DNA of 64,000 bases from Capitulum mitella (lineage: Eukaryota; Arthropoda; Thecostraca; Pollicipedomorpha; Pollicipedidae), in the NCBI GenBank assembly GCA_030062745.1, contig CP099840.1, positions 5,578,058 to 5,642,057 of the forward strand, in the 5' to 3' direction. Below the pieces are notes generated by a model. The model was not told the DNA's origin. It did no database searches and saw only the letters and a list, made by a program, of their open reading frames with translations. Positions 24,001-32,400 of this stretch are shown piece by piece (the stretch's first letter is position 1; the number at the start of each line of letters is the position of its first letter). The position numbers and the translations under genes were made by a program.

Positions 24001-27000
24001 TTTCCAGATGTTGGACAGCCCTATGCTGCGGTCCGCTTTGGGGCTCTGTGTGTCTCCCAACCGTACACACTTAATTGGTTGACCTTTCTCCATCGTGCCT
24101 GGCAAATATACTATGTGTTCCCTCCTATTCAGACAGCTGTATTAGGGTACCCTCAGACGGCTGTACAGCATGGTTCATCATGTTTCCGGCATCTGTACAT
24201 TATGAACCTCCAGTGCCAGGCAGCGATGCACCATAGCCCTTCCTGCAACTGACAGCCGCTGCGCATCATATCCCCTGATGCGTCGGGCAGGTGTACACCA
24301 TGTTCTCTGATGTGCCGGGCAGCTGTACATCGTGCGTCAGGACGGCGTCAGCGCCGTGCTCCGTCCTGGCGGCACCTCCATCATCCATCACGCGGACGGC
24401 ACCCGGCTGACGCTGACCGTGCCCAGCCCCGAGCAGCCGCTGCCCGACGAGCGGCTGCCCGTCTGCACCGACTACATCGTCAACGACGCCGGCTGGATCG
24501 TCGCAGACCGCGCCGCCTGGGTGCTCGGCGTGCGCGTGCTCATCAACGACGCGGCCAGCAGCGACTGGGACGTGCAGGCTGAGCACCCGGACTACTGCCG
24601 CGTGCTGATGCGCCAGCTGAGCCGGGTCTGCCAGGTCCACCTGCCTCAGGTGCGCCGGCGGCCGGCGGGAGGGGAGGAGGGCTTTGAGGTCTGGTCGTTT
24701 CAGGCTCCTGCCCGAGTGCTGATGGGATGGGATTCGGCTTGTTGGGGATGCTGATGTTTGTGAATTAGGTAAACCGTGATGATTTACTTTAGGTGTTTGC
24801 TTTTGCGGTGGACATCAGGGGAAAAGATGTCAGTGTGCGTGTCTCTTCAGACGAGACAATGGGCGTCGTTAAATAAAGGTGAGACACGACATCAGAGCAG
24901 CCTACTCGTGCACTTTGACAGAGGGAATGCGACGCACGGCTTGTATCACTGAAGTAATTTGTCTTCAGCTACTTTACCAGCCCGCAACGCCTGTCTGCAG
25001 GGTACCATGATCGAGGCGAGCAGCGAGGGCCAGTTCGTGGTGACCCAGACGGATGGCACCAGCCTCCAGATCAGTCTGGATGTGACCTGTTTCACGGTGC
25101 CGCCGGCCGGCGCCGGCCAGCACCCCACCGTGCACACGATCCCCCTGACGCGTCCGGCGGTGGCGCCACCTGCCGAGCCGGTGACGAACCCAGCAGCGGC
25201 GGAGACGGCGCCGGCGCCGGGCAGCTCGCAGGCGGCGCCGCCCGGCGGTGGGCCTGCCGCGCTCACCGCGCCGCCCGACCGGCCGCCGATCGTAGAGGTG
25301 ACGCCGCCGCGGCCGACGGCCAGCTGCACGCTCTGCGAGACGGTCGACTCCCGGAGGAGGGTGTTCCGGGCCACCAGGAACGGCCGGCTGATGAAGGTGG
25401 GCCGCTGACGGGGTGGTATGTGCAGGATATCGGAGATCCATGCGTGCTCAAGCATGTCGCGGTGTTGATCGGCTTCCATCGAATCAATCGAAACATCATC
25501 AGTCGAATATGCTCCAATACCAGGCTTCCGCATACTTGTTGCTGATTGTGGCACGCCACTTGACAGCAATCCACACAAAGGCCAGGTTTTGGTGTGAAGT
25601 TCTAACGGCTCTAGATGCCAGGTACAAACGTTAGAAACCAGTTCCCGAGCTCCCAGTAAGCCTGAAACACTCGAGCATTAATTCTTCTGTCCAATTTCCT
25701 CAGGTCGGCGACCGAGACACCTGTCCAGCCAGCGGCCTGACCCTGGCCATGCGCACTCAGCTGGAGCAAGGCACCGAGCTGCCGCTGCAGCCGCGCCTCC
25801 TCGTTCTTTATCGCGACGGCGACGGCGTCGAGCTAGTGACATCTGGCGAGATATCGCACTACCTCAGCTTGGTGAAGTCGGCGCGGGGCGGCCAGGTTTG
25901 GCGGGACGTTCACGCGTCGGACCCAGAGGTGGCGACGGTGAGGATCTTTCGTCCCGTGGCTTCGCGGGAAATGCCGGAGGAGCGGTGGAAGATGCCGTAC
26001 ATGGAGGACAACTTGATACCGGCCAGTGAGTGCATGACTAACGTAGGGTAAGAAACATGGCAACAATGAGCAGCGCGGTCGACGCCCTAAATTTTGTCAC
26101 ATCTTTTGCATCGTTCACTTGCGGTGGAATTTGGAATTGCGTGTTTTGGGGGATCTCGAGGAAAGATGGCTCGACTAATCTATGGCGTTCCAGACCTGCG
26201 GCGTCGTGACATGACCCTGACGTGCTCGGAGCGGGAGCCGGTGTCCAGGCTAATGACCATTTGGGGGTCTGGAGGCTTCAAGCCGACGCCGCGACCTGCC
26301 GAGCTGCCACCGACCCCGAAGCTGATTCACACCAGAGAGCTGGTTCACATGCCACGGGTAGGATTTTTCTGAAGCTGTGTATCATTTGTTAGGAATCGGG
26401 TCTCAGTATTTTTTATTTCTACGTTAGGTTGACGGCATTTCCTTATGCAAGGCTCCGTGATGGACATGCCTGATATTGAGATATATTACCAATCCCTGGC
26501 TTTGAAACTGATTATGATCTAGTTCTCCTTTCAGTCATCGCATGACATCGCTATCATTTTTCGTTTCAACTTAGTTCAAATGGACTTAGTTAACTTCAAC
26601 TTAGTTAACATGGACGACCGCTTTCATGCCCTTTAGGCAATGTCTGTCTCCAGTCAACATACTGCTTAATGCAAAGGCTTTCCAGTCTGATCAGGCCTCG
26701 GTACCTTCGCTTGCTGTGCAGGTGCAGGAGGAGATGTACCGGACAGTGGTGCGCGCGGTGAACGAGGTACGGCTGAAGCAGGAGCGGGCGGACGAGTCGC
26801 AGCCCGCCGTTGTCGTCGGCGAAGCGCAGAGCACTCCAAAACGCACCGTTCACCTGTACGAGTCCAACAAGCTCATCGAATGGTGAGGGACCCGTCGCAA
26901 ATGGGCAATGACTTGAACGTAGGCAAACGGAGGCAGCGAGTGCAGTGGTTAGCACCAATGTGAACGATTGCAGTTGTAATGCTGGGTTGGTTCGTGATTT

Positions 27001-28492
27001 GGGTTATTTTCTCTGGACAGACATTTACGAATCCGTGCGTTTTTCGACTAAGAGCTCTGATTCCGTTTTAAGGGTGGTCACATTTTGTGATGACTGTTTT
27101 AAAATGAACAGAAGGCCAATTGGCTACGTTGTTCCTCTAATCTGCACGAAATATGCAAACACTCTCATGAGCCCTCAGATAAACCCTCTGTTCAAAAAGC
27201 GTTCTGAAAACTGCGAAGCAGATGCCGCTGTCCGTTGCTGTTCGCCGGATGCTTAACGCTTCCTTTATCGTAGGCTGGAGGGGGCGAAGGCCAACCACCA
27301 GCTGGCCACCTCGTCGATCCCGACGCCTCCCAAGTGGCCGCCCGAGTTCTGGGAGCGGTACCGCAGCGACGCCAGCCAGATACAGCACTACAGAGACATG
27401 CTCCGGACCAGAGTGCGGGCGGTAACCAGCTGCTCGTGATGTGGCCGCCGGAAGGCGGACAGACATCTGGTTTACCTGATTTCCGTGCCAAGATGGCCAC
27501 GTTTGCCTTTTGCAATGGCGAGCGAATGCGACGACACCCAGCATCGAACGTGTGTCTTGTTTAGAATTAAATCATGTGTTAACACGGAGCCTGGAATGTC
27601 AGAGGGAGGCTGTGCTGCCTGCTGCCTCAGCGGCGTGATCGGCTGACGCCGCCCCCCACCGCAGCGTTTCCCGGACTACTTCCTGTCGGAGGCCGGCGGC
27701 GAGTTCCTGGGCCGGCTGCGCCAGTCGGAGCGACCGCCGCTGGCGCCGCGCTGGCGCCGCAGCGTCTGCCAGCGCCAGGTGCGCGTGGCCGGCGCGTTGC
27801 CGCCGCTGCCGCCCGGCGCTGTCACCTGCCGGCCGGCCGTGCTGGACCTGGGCGCCGTGCGGAGCGGCGCCGCCACCGACGGCCGCCTCCTGCTGCACAA
27901 CCGGGGCCCTGTCGACGCAGCGTTCCGGCTGCGGCCGCCGGCGCCGCTGATCGGGCTGCGCGTGGAGCCGCGAGCCGGCACCCTGCCCGCCGGACAGCAG
28001 ATGTCGCTGCTGGTCACGTTCGAGGTCAGTTGCGGCGCGGGCGCTACCCACTGAAGTGGCATTTAACGGCGCGACGGAATTCAATTAAATGGAATAAATA
28101 ATACCCGTCCTGGGCGACGCAACTTTAAATAAAGAACAGCCCCCTTCCTTACTTATGTATATATGAAAGCAATGGTGTCCGGGAGGCCGCTGAAGAGCGC
28201 AGAGCCGGTAGCCCTGCTTCGTTCACCCACGTGGCTGCAGTCGTGACACATCACTGCACCAGTATCCCTGGTTCGTTTATTCACGCGGCTGCGGTCGTGG
28301 CGTTTGTTCCCGCGCCGGCAGCCGGGCGATGCGATGGCCGGCCGCTCCGTCTATTTCCGGCTGGACGTGGTGCTCGACGGCGGCCGGGACCTGGTCCAGG
28401 TGCCCGTGGTGGCCTGCATCGGCGACCGAAGCAGCCTGCTGCCGCGCCTGCCGCCCTTCAGCTGCACGGCGCACGCCAGCAGCGTCCGCTGA
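342..28492 (+). CDS. SPAG17: Sperm-associated antigen 17 (PF6 homologue), axonemal central-apparatus protein, 29 exons
   Basis: SPAG17/PF6 is the large scaffold of the C1a projection of the central pair in motile 9+2 cilia and flagella. The 29 exons join in frame to 2,174 codons plus stop, close to the human protein (about 2,220 aa). Recognisable blocks in order: N-terminal region, residues 1-96 (GKPWDAALNEM, then SFVIISYDEIAE); a Lys-rich linker, about 170-290; DDEPMDGPDLYVILNGF; a Pro/Ala-rich section, 453-776; FEGDDGLYLVYGHP ... TVGFRDFLG; a basic coiled segment (KPRKKPEGKKKKRAEKAE); LRLSCPSGLVVEIE; the hallmark GTSIIHHADGTRLTLT in exon 22; LVLYRDGDGVELVTSGEIS; PPKWPPEFWERY; and a C-terminal ASH-like beta domain across exons 28-29. 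ATG 342 has a poor Kozak context; the in-frame ATG at 354 (A at -3) may be the real start. Identity rests on remembered family sequence; I ran no search. Confidence 0.95.
945..1310. repeat. Degenerate GGAGGCCC minisatellite in SPAG17 intron 1
   Basis: About a dozen imperfect units of roughly 25-30 bp, each with a core close to TCAGGAGGCCCCTTT, run head to tail through intron 1 (492-1596). Units differ by many substitutions, so the array looks old. The open frames across it on both strands come from the repeat, not from genes. Confidence 0.75.
2349..3419 (+). other. SPAG17 intron 3
   Basis: No exon or mobile element is recognised. It holds one AT-only low-complexity patch at about 2780-2825 (TTAATT/AAATTA units). 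Confidence 0.5.
3793..3798 (+). other. SPAG17: GC-type 5' splice site of SPAG17 intron 4
   Basis: Exon 4 ends ATC AAA G, followed by GCAGGT. Joined to the only available acceptor (AG at 4488-4489), this gives VVIK-DDEPMDGPDLY in frame. The nearby GT donor at 3797 would run into a stop at once when joined to the same acceptor. GC-AG introns are a known minor class with strong AG|GCAAGT-like donors, and this site fits that pattern. Confidence 0.7.
3937..4336. mobile_element. hAT-like MITE, copy 1 (SPAG17 intron 4)
   Basis: The ends are inverted repeats: CAGAGACGTAGCCAGAA on the left, and the complement of CTTGGCTACGTTCCTG on the right. The interior shares long blocks with 22818-23083, including GCATATGACAAAATTTATAGG and the stretch around AACATATATA. 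Such CAG-GGCGTAGCC ends are typical of non-autonomous hAT elements. This copy is about 400 bp, carries extra sequence in its left half, and shows no clear target duplication. It has no coding capacity. Confidence 0.6.
4577..6225 (+). other. SPAG17 intron 5, with unresolved open frames
   Basis: It contains overlapping open frames at 4689-4976 (minus), 4914-5246 (plus) and 5104-5349 (minus). The first includes KTLLIWDNFSAHND, which loosely recalls the metal-binding DN...H region of a DDE transposase, but nothing else in the frame supports this. I do not recognise a gene. A TA microsatellite lies near the 3' end. Confidence 0.4.
5996..6050. repeat. (TA)n microsatellite
   Basis: About 27 uninterrupted TA dinucleotides in SPAG17 intron 5. 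The frames that read Tyr-Ile repeats are artefacts of it. Confidence 0.95.
7101..8267 (-). mobile_element. piggyBac-like MITE, copy 1 (SPAG17 intron 7)
   Basis: A 1,159-bp element (7105-8263) sits between two TTAA tetranucleotides and has inverted ends CCCTATTCCCGG. Near each end a run of G, then GGATTC, then a run of C can fold back on itself. It matches 56529-57737 closely and 17922-19125 less well, in the opposite orientation to both. TTAA duplication with CCCT ends is the signature of piggyBac-type elements. There is no open frame of transposase size, so it is non-autonomous. It fills most of intron 7. Confidence 0.85.
8268..9101 (+). other. Rest of SPAG17 intron 7
   Basis: Unremarkable intron sequence with no recognised gene or repeat, up to the pyrimidine-rich acceptor of exon 8. 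Confidence 0.5.
9204..11926 (+). other. SPAG17 introns 8-10 (around exons 9 and 10)
   Basis: Introns 9204-9791, 10065-10478 and 11179-11926. Intron 8 has an AGTAA-rich low-complexity stretch at about 9330-9420. Intron 10 carries a repeat relic, listed separately. Nothing else is recognised. Confidence 0.5.
11513..11665 (+). repeat. Dispersed repeat relic shared with 34580-34725
   Basis: The segment shares the core CCAACTTTTTTGAAAT, then GACTGGAAAGAA and a GGAGGAGT block, with a region inside the foldback element of GTF2E1 intron 1, at moderate divergence. It is non-coding. The shared G/C-rich border (GGGGCCACGGTGCCCTCC here) suggests the end of a small inverted-repeat element. Confidence 0.6.
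12089..17448 (+). other. SPAG17 introns 11-20
   Basis: Introns 12089-12502, 12778-13064, 13231-13694, 13844-14338, 14474-14769, 14941-15204, 15385-15775, 16047-16427, 16530-16881 and 17162-17448 were read on both strands. I see no nested gene, RNA or mobile element in them. Confidence 0.5.
15773..15778 (+). other. SPAG17: Tandem NAGNAG acceptor of SPAG17 exon 18
   Basis: The intron ends CAGCAG before AAAGGCGTGCTG. Both AGs keep the frame, so transcripts can start exon 18 with or without one extra Gln. Such tandem acceptors are commonly used alternatively. Confidence 0.7.
17918..19129 (+). mobile_element. piggyBac-like MITE, copy 2 (SPAG17 intron 21)
   Basis: A 1,204-bp element (17922-19125) between TTAA tetranucleotides, with ends CCCTATTCCCGG and the complement of CCGAGAATAGGG. 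It aligns along its whole length with the copies at 7105 and 56529 but carries many more substitutions, so it is the oldest of the three. Non-coding. Confidence 0.85.
20588..20770 (+). other. Unassigned exon-like open frame
   Basis: After an acceptor-like TTTCGCAG, one frame reads VWDPFKATITGEGFRLQ and on through a Glu/Ser then Pro-rich tail to a stop near 20770. The composition is protein-like, and it sits inside SPAG17 intron 21. It does not fit SPAG17: exon 21 joins exon 22 in phase, and the family has no such segment there. It may be an alternative terminal exon, a pseudogene scrap or chance. Confidence 0.2.
22818..23083. mobile_element. hAT-like MITE, copy 2 (SPAG17 intron 21)
   Basis: A 266-bp element with inverted ends (CCTGCACGTAGCCAGGA on the left, complement of GGCCACGCCCCTG on the right). 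It is flanked by AACTGTTG and AGCTGTTG, an 8-bp target duplication with one mismatch. The duplication length and CAGGGGCGTGGCC ends point to the hAT superfamily. It is homologous to 3937-4336 and non-coding. Confidence 0.7.
24130..24341 (+). repeat. About 32-bp minisatellite overlapping the SPAG17 exon 22 acceptor
   Basis: Seven degenerate units of 31-33 bp share the pattern GGGCAGCTGTACATCATG plus a TC-rich spacer. The last unit includes the true acceptor GGGCAG (24317-24322) and the first codons of exon 22 (CTG TAC ATC GTG). The unit before it, 32 bp upstream, presents GGGCAG|GTGTACACC, an almost identical but out-of-frame acceptor ending at 24290. Confidence 0.75.
24650..28321 (+). other. 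SPAG17 introns 22-28
   Basis: Introns 24650-25000, 25397-25703, 26026-26193, 26358-26721, 26883-27273, 27413-27664 and 28025-28321. No nested gene or mobile element is recognised. Intron 28 holds two AATAAA signals, listed separately. Confidence 0.5.
28093..28133 (+). promoter_or_regulatory. Two AATAAA signals inside SPAG17 intron 28
   Basis: AATAAA occurs at 28093-28098 and 28128-28133, just after the exon 28 donor. Reading on into the intron meets a stop at 28052-28054. Cleavage here would give a protein ending about ten residues after exon 28, without the last 56 residues. No AATAAA is visible between the main stop (28492) and 29447. Confidence 0.35.
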
Positions 28493-28778
28493 TGGCGATC
28501 ACTGCTGTTGTTTCCAGCATCACTGTGCAAACGTCACGCCAGAGAAGCAGAGTTTCCATGGCACTGTTCCGGACAACACTTATCCGATTTTCGTTCACCG
28601 CCCGTGGAATCTGCCTACCCCGACGGCGCGTATCGTCGTTGGTCTTGTACTGACAGCGCCATATCAAATCGTGTCGATAATTTTCACGGTTAGAATGAAA
28701 ATACATCAGTCAATGACAGATGAATGACGAGGACGCATTGCCAGCTGGTTGTATTTTTCGCATCTGCGAACATGCACG

Positions 28779-29117
28779 ATGAAGAGCCGTAGACATGGCG
28801 GATATTTTGGGCTAACGAGCTTGTTAAGGATGTTGTCTGAACTTTCAACGCCCCTGGATGTTAGTGCAAACTTCATCGACCTCACTCTGTATCGTGTGAA
28901 TGACAACGTGGAAATACATGAATTCCTACCCTTAAATCCATTTGGTACCGAGAAAAAATACCTTGAAGCGCTGGATCATGCGATCCGAGTGATTGTGGAC
29001 ACTATGCCACAGAAACAAGTACACACGGACATCTACTACTCTCTGAAGATGGAAGTCCGTCCGACCCTCATCAAAACAATGCGCGAAGCACGTACGATCT
29101 GTCATAAAACAGCCTAG
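28779..29117 (+). CDS. Hypothetical 112-codon open frame between SPAG17 and GTF2E1
   Basis: An uninterrupted frame from ATG 28779 with balanced, protein-like composition (for example SANFIDLTLYRVNDNVEI and EALDHAIRVIVDTM). It lies in the 955-bp gap between two convergent genes. I recognise no family, signal peptide or membrane segment. It could be a small intronless gene, part of the SPAG17 3'UTR, or chance. The rest of 28493-29447 shows nothing recognisable. Confidence 0.3.
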   Translation: MKSRRHGGYFGLTSLLRMLSELSTPLDVSANFIDLTLYRVNDNVEIHEFLPLNPFGTEKKYLEALDHAIRVIVDTMPQKQVHTDIYYSLKMEVRPTLIKTMREARTICHKTA

Positions 29118-29447
29118 CCACTATGAAGGCCGCAGGGCAGCCGAACGGCCCTCCGACAGCCACCATTGGGCAAGTCCATCGCCGCCTGCGGGATGCGCCT
29201 CTGCACGACGTCCACACCTTACTGGCTGGGCTTGGACAGCTTTGAACTCACAAGATGAACGATGAACCCGCATCCCATCTTCACAATGGGTCCACGCCAC
29301 AATCACTTGCGCCACGATGAGGATTCGCAACTCGCTCGCGTCACGAAACGCCGTCACATGAAAGCCATGACAGTCAAATGCTCACAATATCACCAAACGG
29401 CCGCGAGGCGCACTAAACCGACCTCCTGGCGGCATCTCCGGCGTCCG

Positions 29448-32400
29448 CTACTCGTGAATGTGCGAGTAGTATTCCTGGTAGGCCAGGATGTACGCCTCCT
29501 TCTCGTCAGCCGTCATGCGCGCTATGACGTCGTCGCTGACGTCACTGATGGGGATCGACTCCGAGCCGACCTGCACGGTGGGCGTGGCCTCCTCGTCGTC
29601 GGACACCATGAACTCCAGGTCGTCGCTGGCGTCGGCGGCTGAGGGCGGCGGAGAGGGCAGTTGTAACGTGGAGACGGTCGTCAGAGTAACACAGCGGGAA
29701 ACTGCGGACAAGACGGCACGGTTCATGGCGCATTGCAAGACTTTCCTCCAGCTGCTGAACACAATACGGATATAGTGGTTAAACTAATTATGCCAGAGCA
29801 AACAATGGCAACATTAAATTCCATCGCCCTCTGTGTTCGTCTTAAATATCGCGTATATGCCAACGTTTCCCTTTCAAGGTTTTGTAAAAAGCGGAGGGCG
29901 TCAGTCCATGTTCTGTCGCCGCCTCTAGCTCAGATCAACCGAAAATGTCGAAGGAACTGCGGCAAACTATCCGAATCACAGCCACTGACGACTCTCCCCT
30001 CTCACCGTAAGACACCAGGCTCTCTGACCCTAATTTGTAAACACCACGTCTTGTTTCTGGTAACGATAAAACCACCTACGTTTCCGGGCACGACTTTCAT
30101 TAATCGTAAAAACACGCCTTCGTGGTAAGAGTTTTACGTCTGCTACCTGGCGCTGACGAAAACAGGATGAAAAAAGAGAAGAGAGCCGAACATAAACTTT
30201 TGTGTTATGTACATGGGCTAGTATTGCGAACAATGTTTACAGCGTGGCCATTCTGATATATGCATAGTTACAATCTGAACTGAGGCTTCACAAATGCAAA
30301 CATCTTATTCCAGACTGGGCGGAGTGCCGATAAATAATCTTTGTGGTAAACTAAGAAAATCATTAATGAGCAATATCATAATGGGGTTTGGATATGTGTG
30401 TGTGAGGAAGGACTCTTTTTTGCTTATCTGAAAACAAAAGAACTGAATTCATCTAGTCAACTCTTTTTCGCTTGTCTGAGAACAAAAGAACTAAATTTAT
30501 CCAGTTAAAACAATTTATGAACAATTTTTGGGGGTCTAAAAACTCCGAAAAGTGCCGTAAGTTCTAGCCTAGCACCTCTTTCAAATCGGGTTCCCAATGG
30601 GACCACTCATTCGCCGGGTTCTGCACATCCAACTCCTCAACCACACCACGCATTGTCCTCTCAGGCCCCTCCAGAAGCCCTTCGTCCCAGCGGCGAGGAA
30701 CTCACCTTTGGCCGTCTGCGAGATGACCTCGGGCTCGCTGTCGTCGCTGCTGTCCTGGCCGGGGATCACGGGCCGCTTGCTCTCCCGCTTCTCGTGCTGC
30801 AGCAGCACGGACATGATGTCGTCGCGCCCGCGCTCCTCGCCGCCGGCGTCGGCCGCGTCGGCGTCGGCGGCCGGCTCGGCGTCGGCGTCCTCCGTGATCA
30901 CGGTGCTCTCCATCATCCAGACGGGCCGCTCCTTGCGCGTCGTCTCGGGCGCCGCCGCGCCCTCCTCCTCCTCCATGTTGATGTTGACCGTCGTCTCGTC
31001 CTGCGGAGGAGCGGGACGGGGTGAGGTTGTGGAGGTTTTTGGCAAAAGTCTGAATGCAAATCAAGTAAGGTGAATCAAGCAGTCGGAAGAAAACAGAACA
31101 TTTCGTACAATAAACGAGGACTTCTACGAATGTCTGAAATGTTTTAGTGGAACACAAACATTCTCTTCATTTACATTTACTGATTCTCGCAGTGATACGC
31201 CACGTAACCACTCACATTTCACTGCGTTTGTTTTAAATACACGCAATGCGTCGCAACCACGCACAACAGCATACCGCCATCCACAAACACACAGAACACA
31301 TTCCAAAAGCGTCAGCTGACTGAGTGACCGTCACCGGCGGCGGCGCCCGCACTCACGTTGAAGCCGGCGTTGCGGGTGGCCTCGCCAGACCAGACGCCGT
31401 CGCCGGCGGCCGTCTCGCGGCGCGCCTTCTTGCGGTCGTCCCGGTGCAGGATGTCCTGGATGTCGACCGGCTCCGGCTCCAGGATCTCAGGCGCCAGCTT
31501 GATGCCTACGGCAACGGCAGAGCAGCGTCAGGCCGCGGCGGCCGCGACCGAGGGCGGCCGGGCGGCGGCACGGCCTGGCGCCAGTGGTCGACGGCTGGCA
31601 CCTGGCCCCCTGGTGAAAACGGGACCACAGCCTGGACGGCACACGCGCGAAAATGATGGGCGCAAGGTTGTCGTCGGTGCTGTGACCGTAACAGAGTGTC
31701 AAAAAAGTATCACAAATGCCTTCCCCGAACGGGAAAATACTGCAAACACAGAAGCCCCAGCATTAAACGCGTAAAACGCAAAATTTCCAAGCACCGAGGA
31801 CAATGGTGAAAAAGCAAAGACTGTACACGCCCTCTGGAATCCGATAAATTTTGCCCACAACAATTTCATCAACCGCACACTTCCCGATGGCCACGACACT
31901 GACCTTCCACCTCCCGAAGCAGGACGAACAGCTGCTCCATGACCTCGTTGAACCTGGCCAGCATCATGCGCGAATCCTGCCGAGGCATGGCCGCCTCGTC
32001 CTCCTCCACGGGTGTCGAGCAGAACGTGCAGAGGAACTCGCCCGTGGTGGGGTCGAACAGCTGGTCTGCCTGCGTGAGGCCGAACCGGTGCTCGCGTCAT
32101 TACCACGGAAAATCGCGGGCCAAACGGCTGGTTTGCAAGCGCGGAGCCGGCCGGGTGGATACGTCACTACAACAGAAAATCGAACTAGTATTTTGAGGCA
32201 GTTGAATGGAAAGTAATCAACACGTCACAAGCAAGTATCTCTATCCAAGAAAAATACAGAGGCTTCCGAGCAAAGCTAACAAGATTGCTGGGAGTTGATG
32301 TAACACATATATGGAGATAACTAAAAGTGGACTTAACCATTTGGGGAAATAAGACTAACCTGAAGATCTGTGTAAGTCTTCAGACAATTTGGACATTTGA

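Larger units (their letters stand above)
17714..24322 (+). other. SPAG17 intron 21 (6.6 kb)
   Basis: The largest SPAG17 intron. It holds a piggyBac-like MITE (17918-19129), an isolated open frame (20588-20770), a small hAT-like MITE (22818-23083) and a minisatellite that runs into exon 22 (from 24130). Stretches 19130-20580, 20780-22800 and 23100-24120 show nothing I recognise. Confidence 0.6.
14339..28492 (+). other. SPAG17: SPAG17 exon map, exons 15-29
   Basis: Exons: 15 14339-14473; 16 14770-14940; 17 15205-15384; 18 15776-16046 (or from 15779); 19 16428-16529; 20 16882-17161; 21 17449-17713; 22 24323-24649; 23 25001-25396; 24 25704-26025; 25 26194-26357; 26 26722-26882; 27 27274-27412; 28 27665-28024; 29 28322-28492, ending in TGA. 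Phases are 0,0,0,1,1,2,0,0,0,1,0,2,0,0. Exon 27 has two in-frame donors: AGA|GTGCGG at 27413 and GCG|GTAACC at 27422, which would add Val-Arg-Ala. Exon 21 carries a Pro run before CRYRLVPLSQVQANG. Intron 21 (6.6 kb) is the largest in the gene. Confidence 0.9.
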
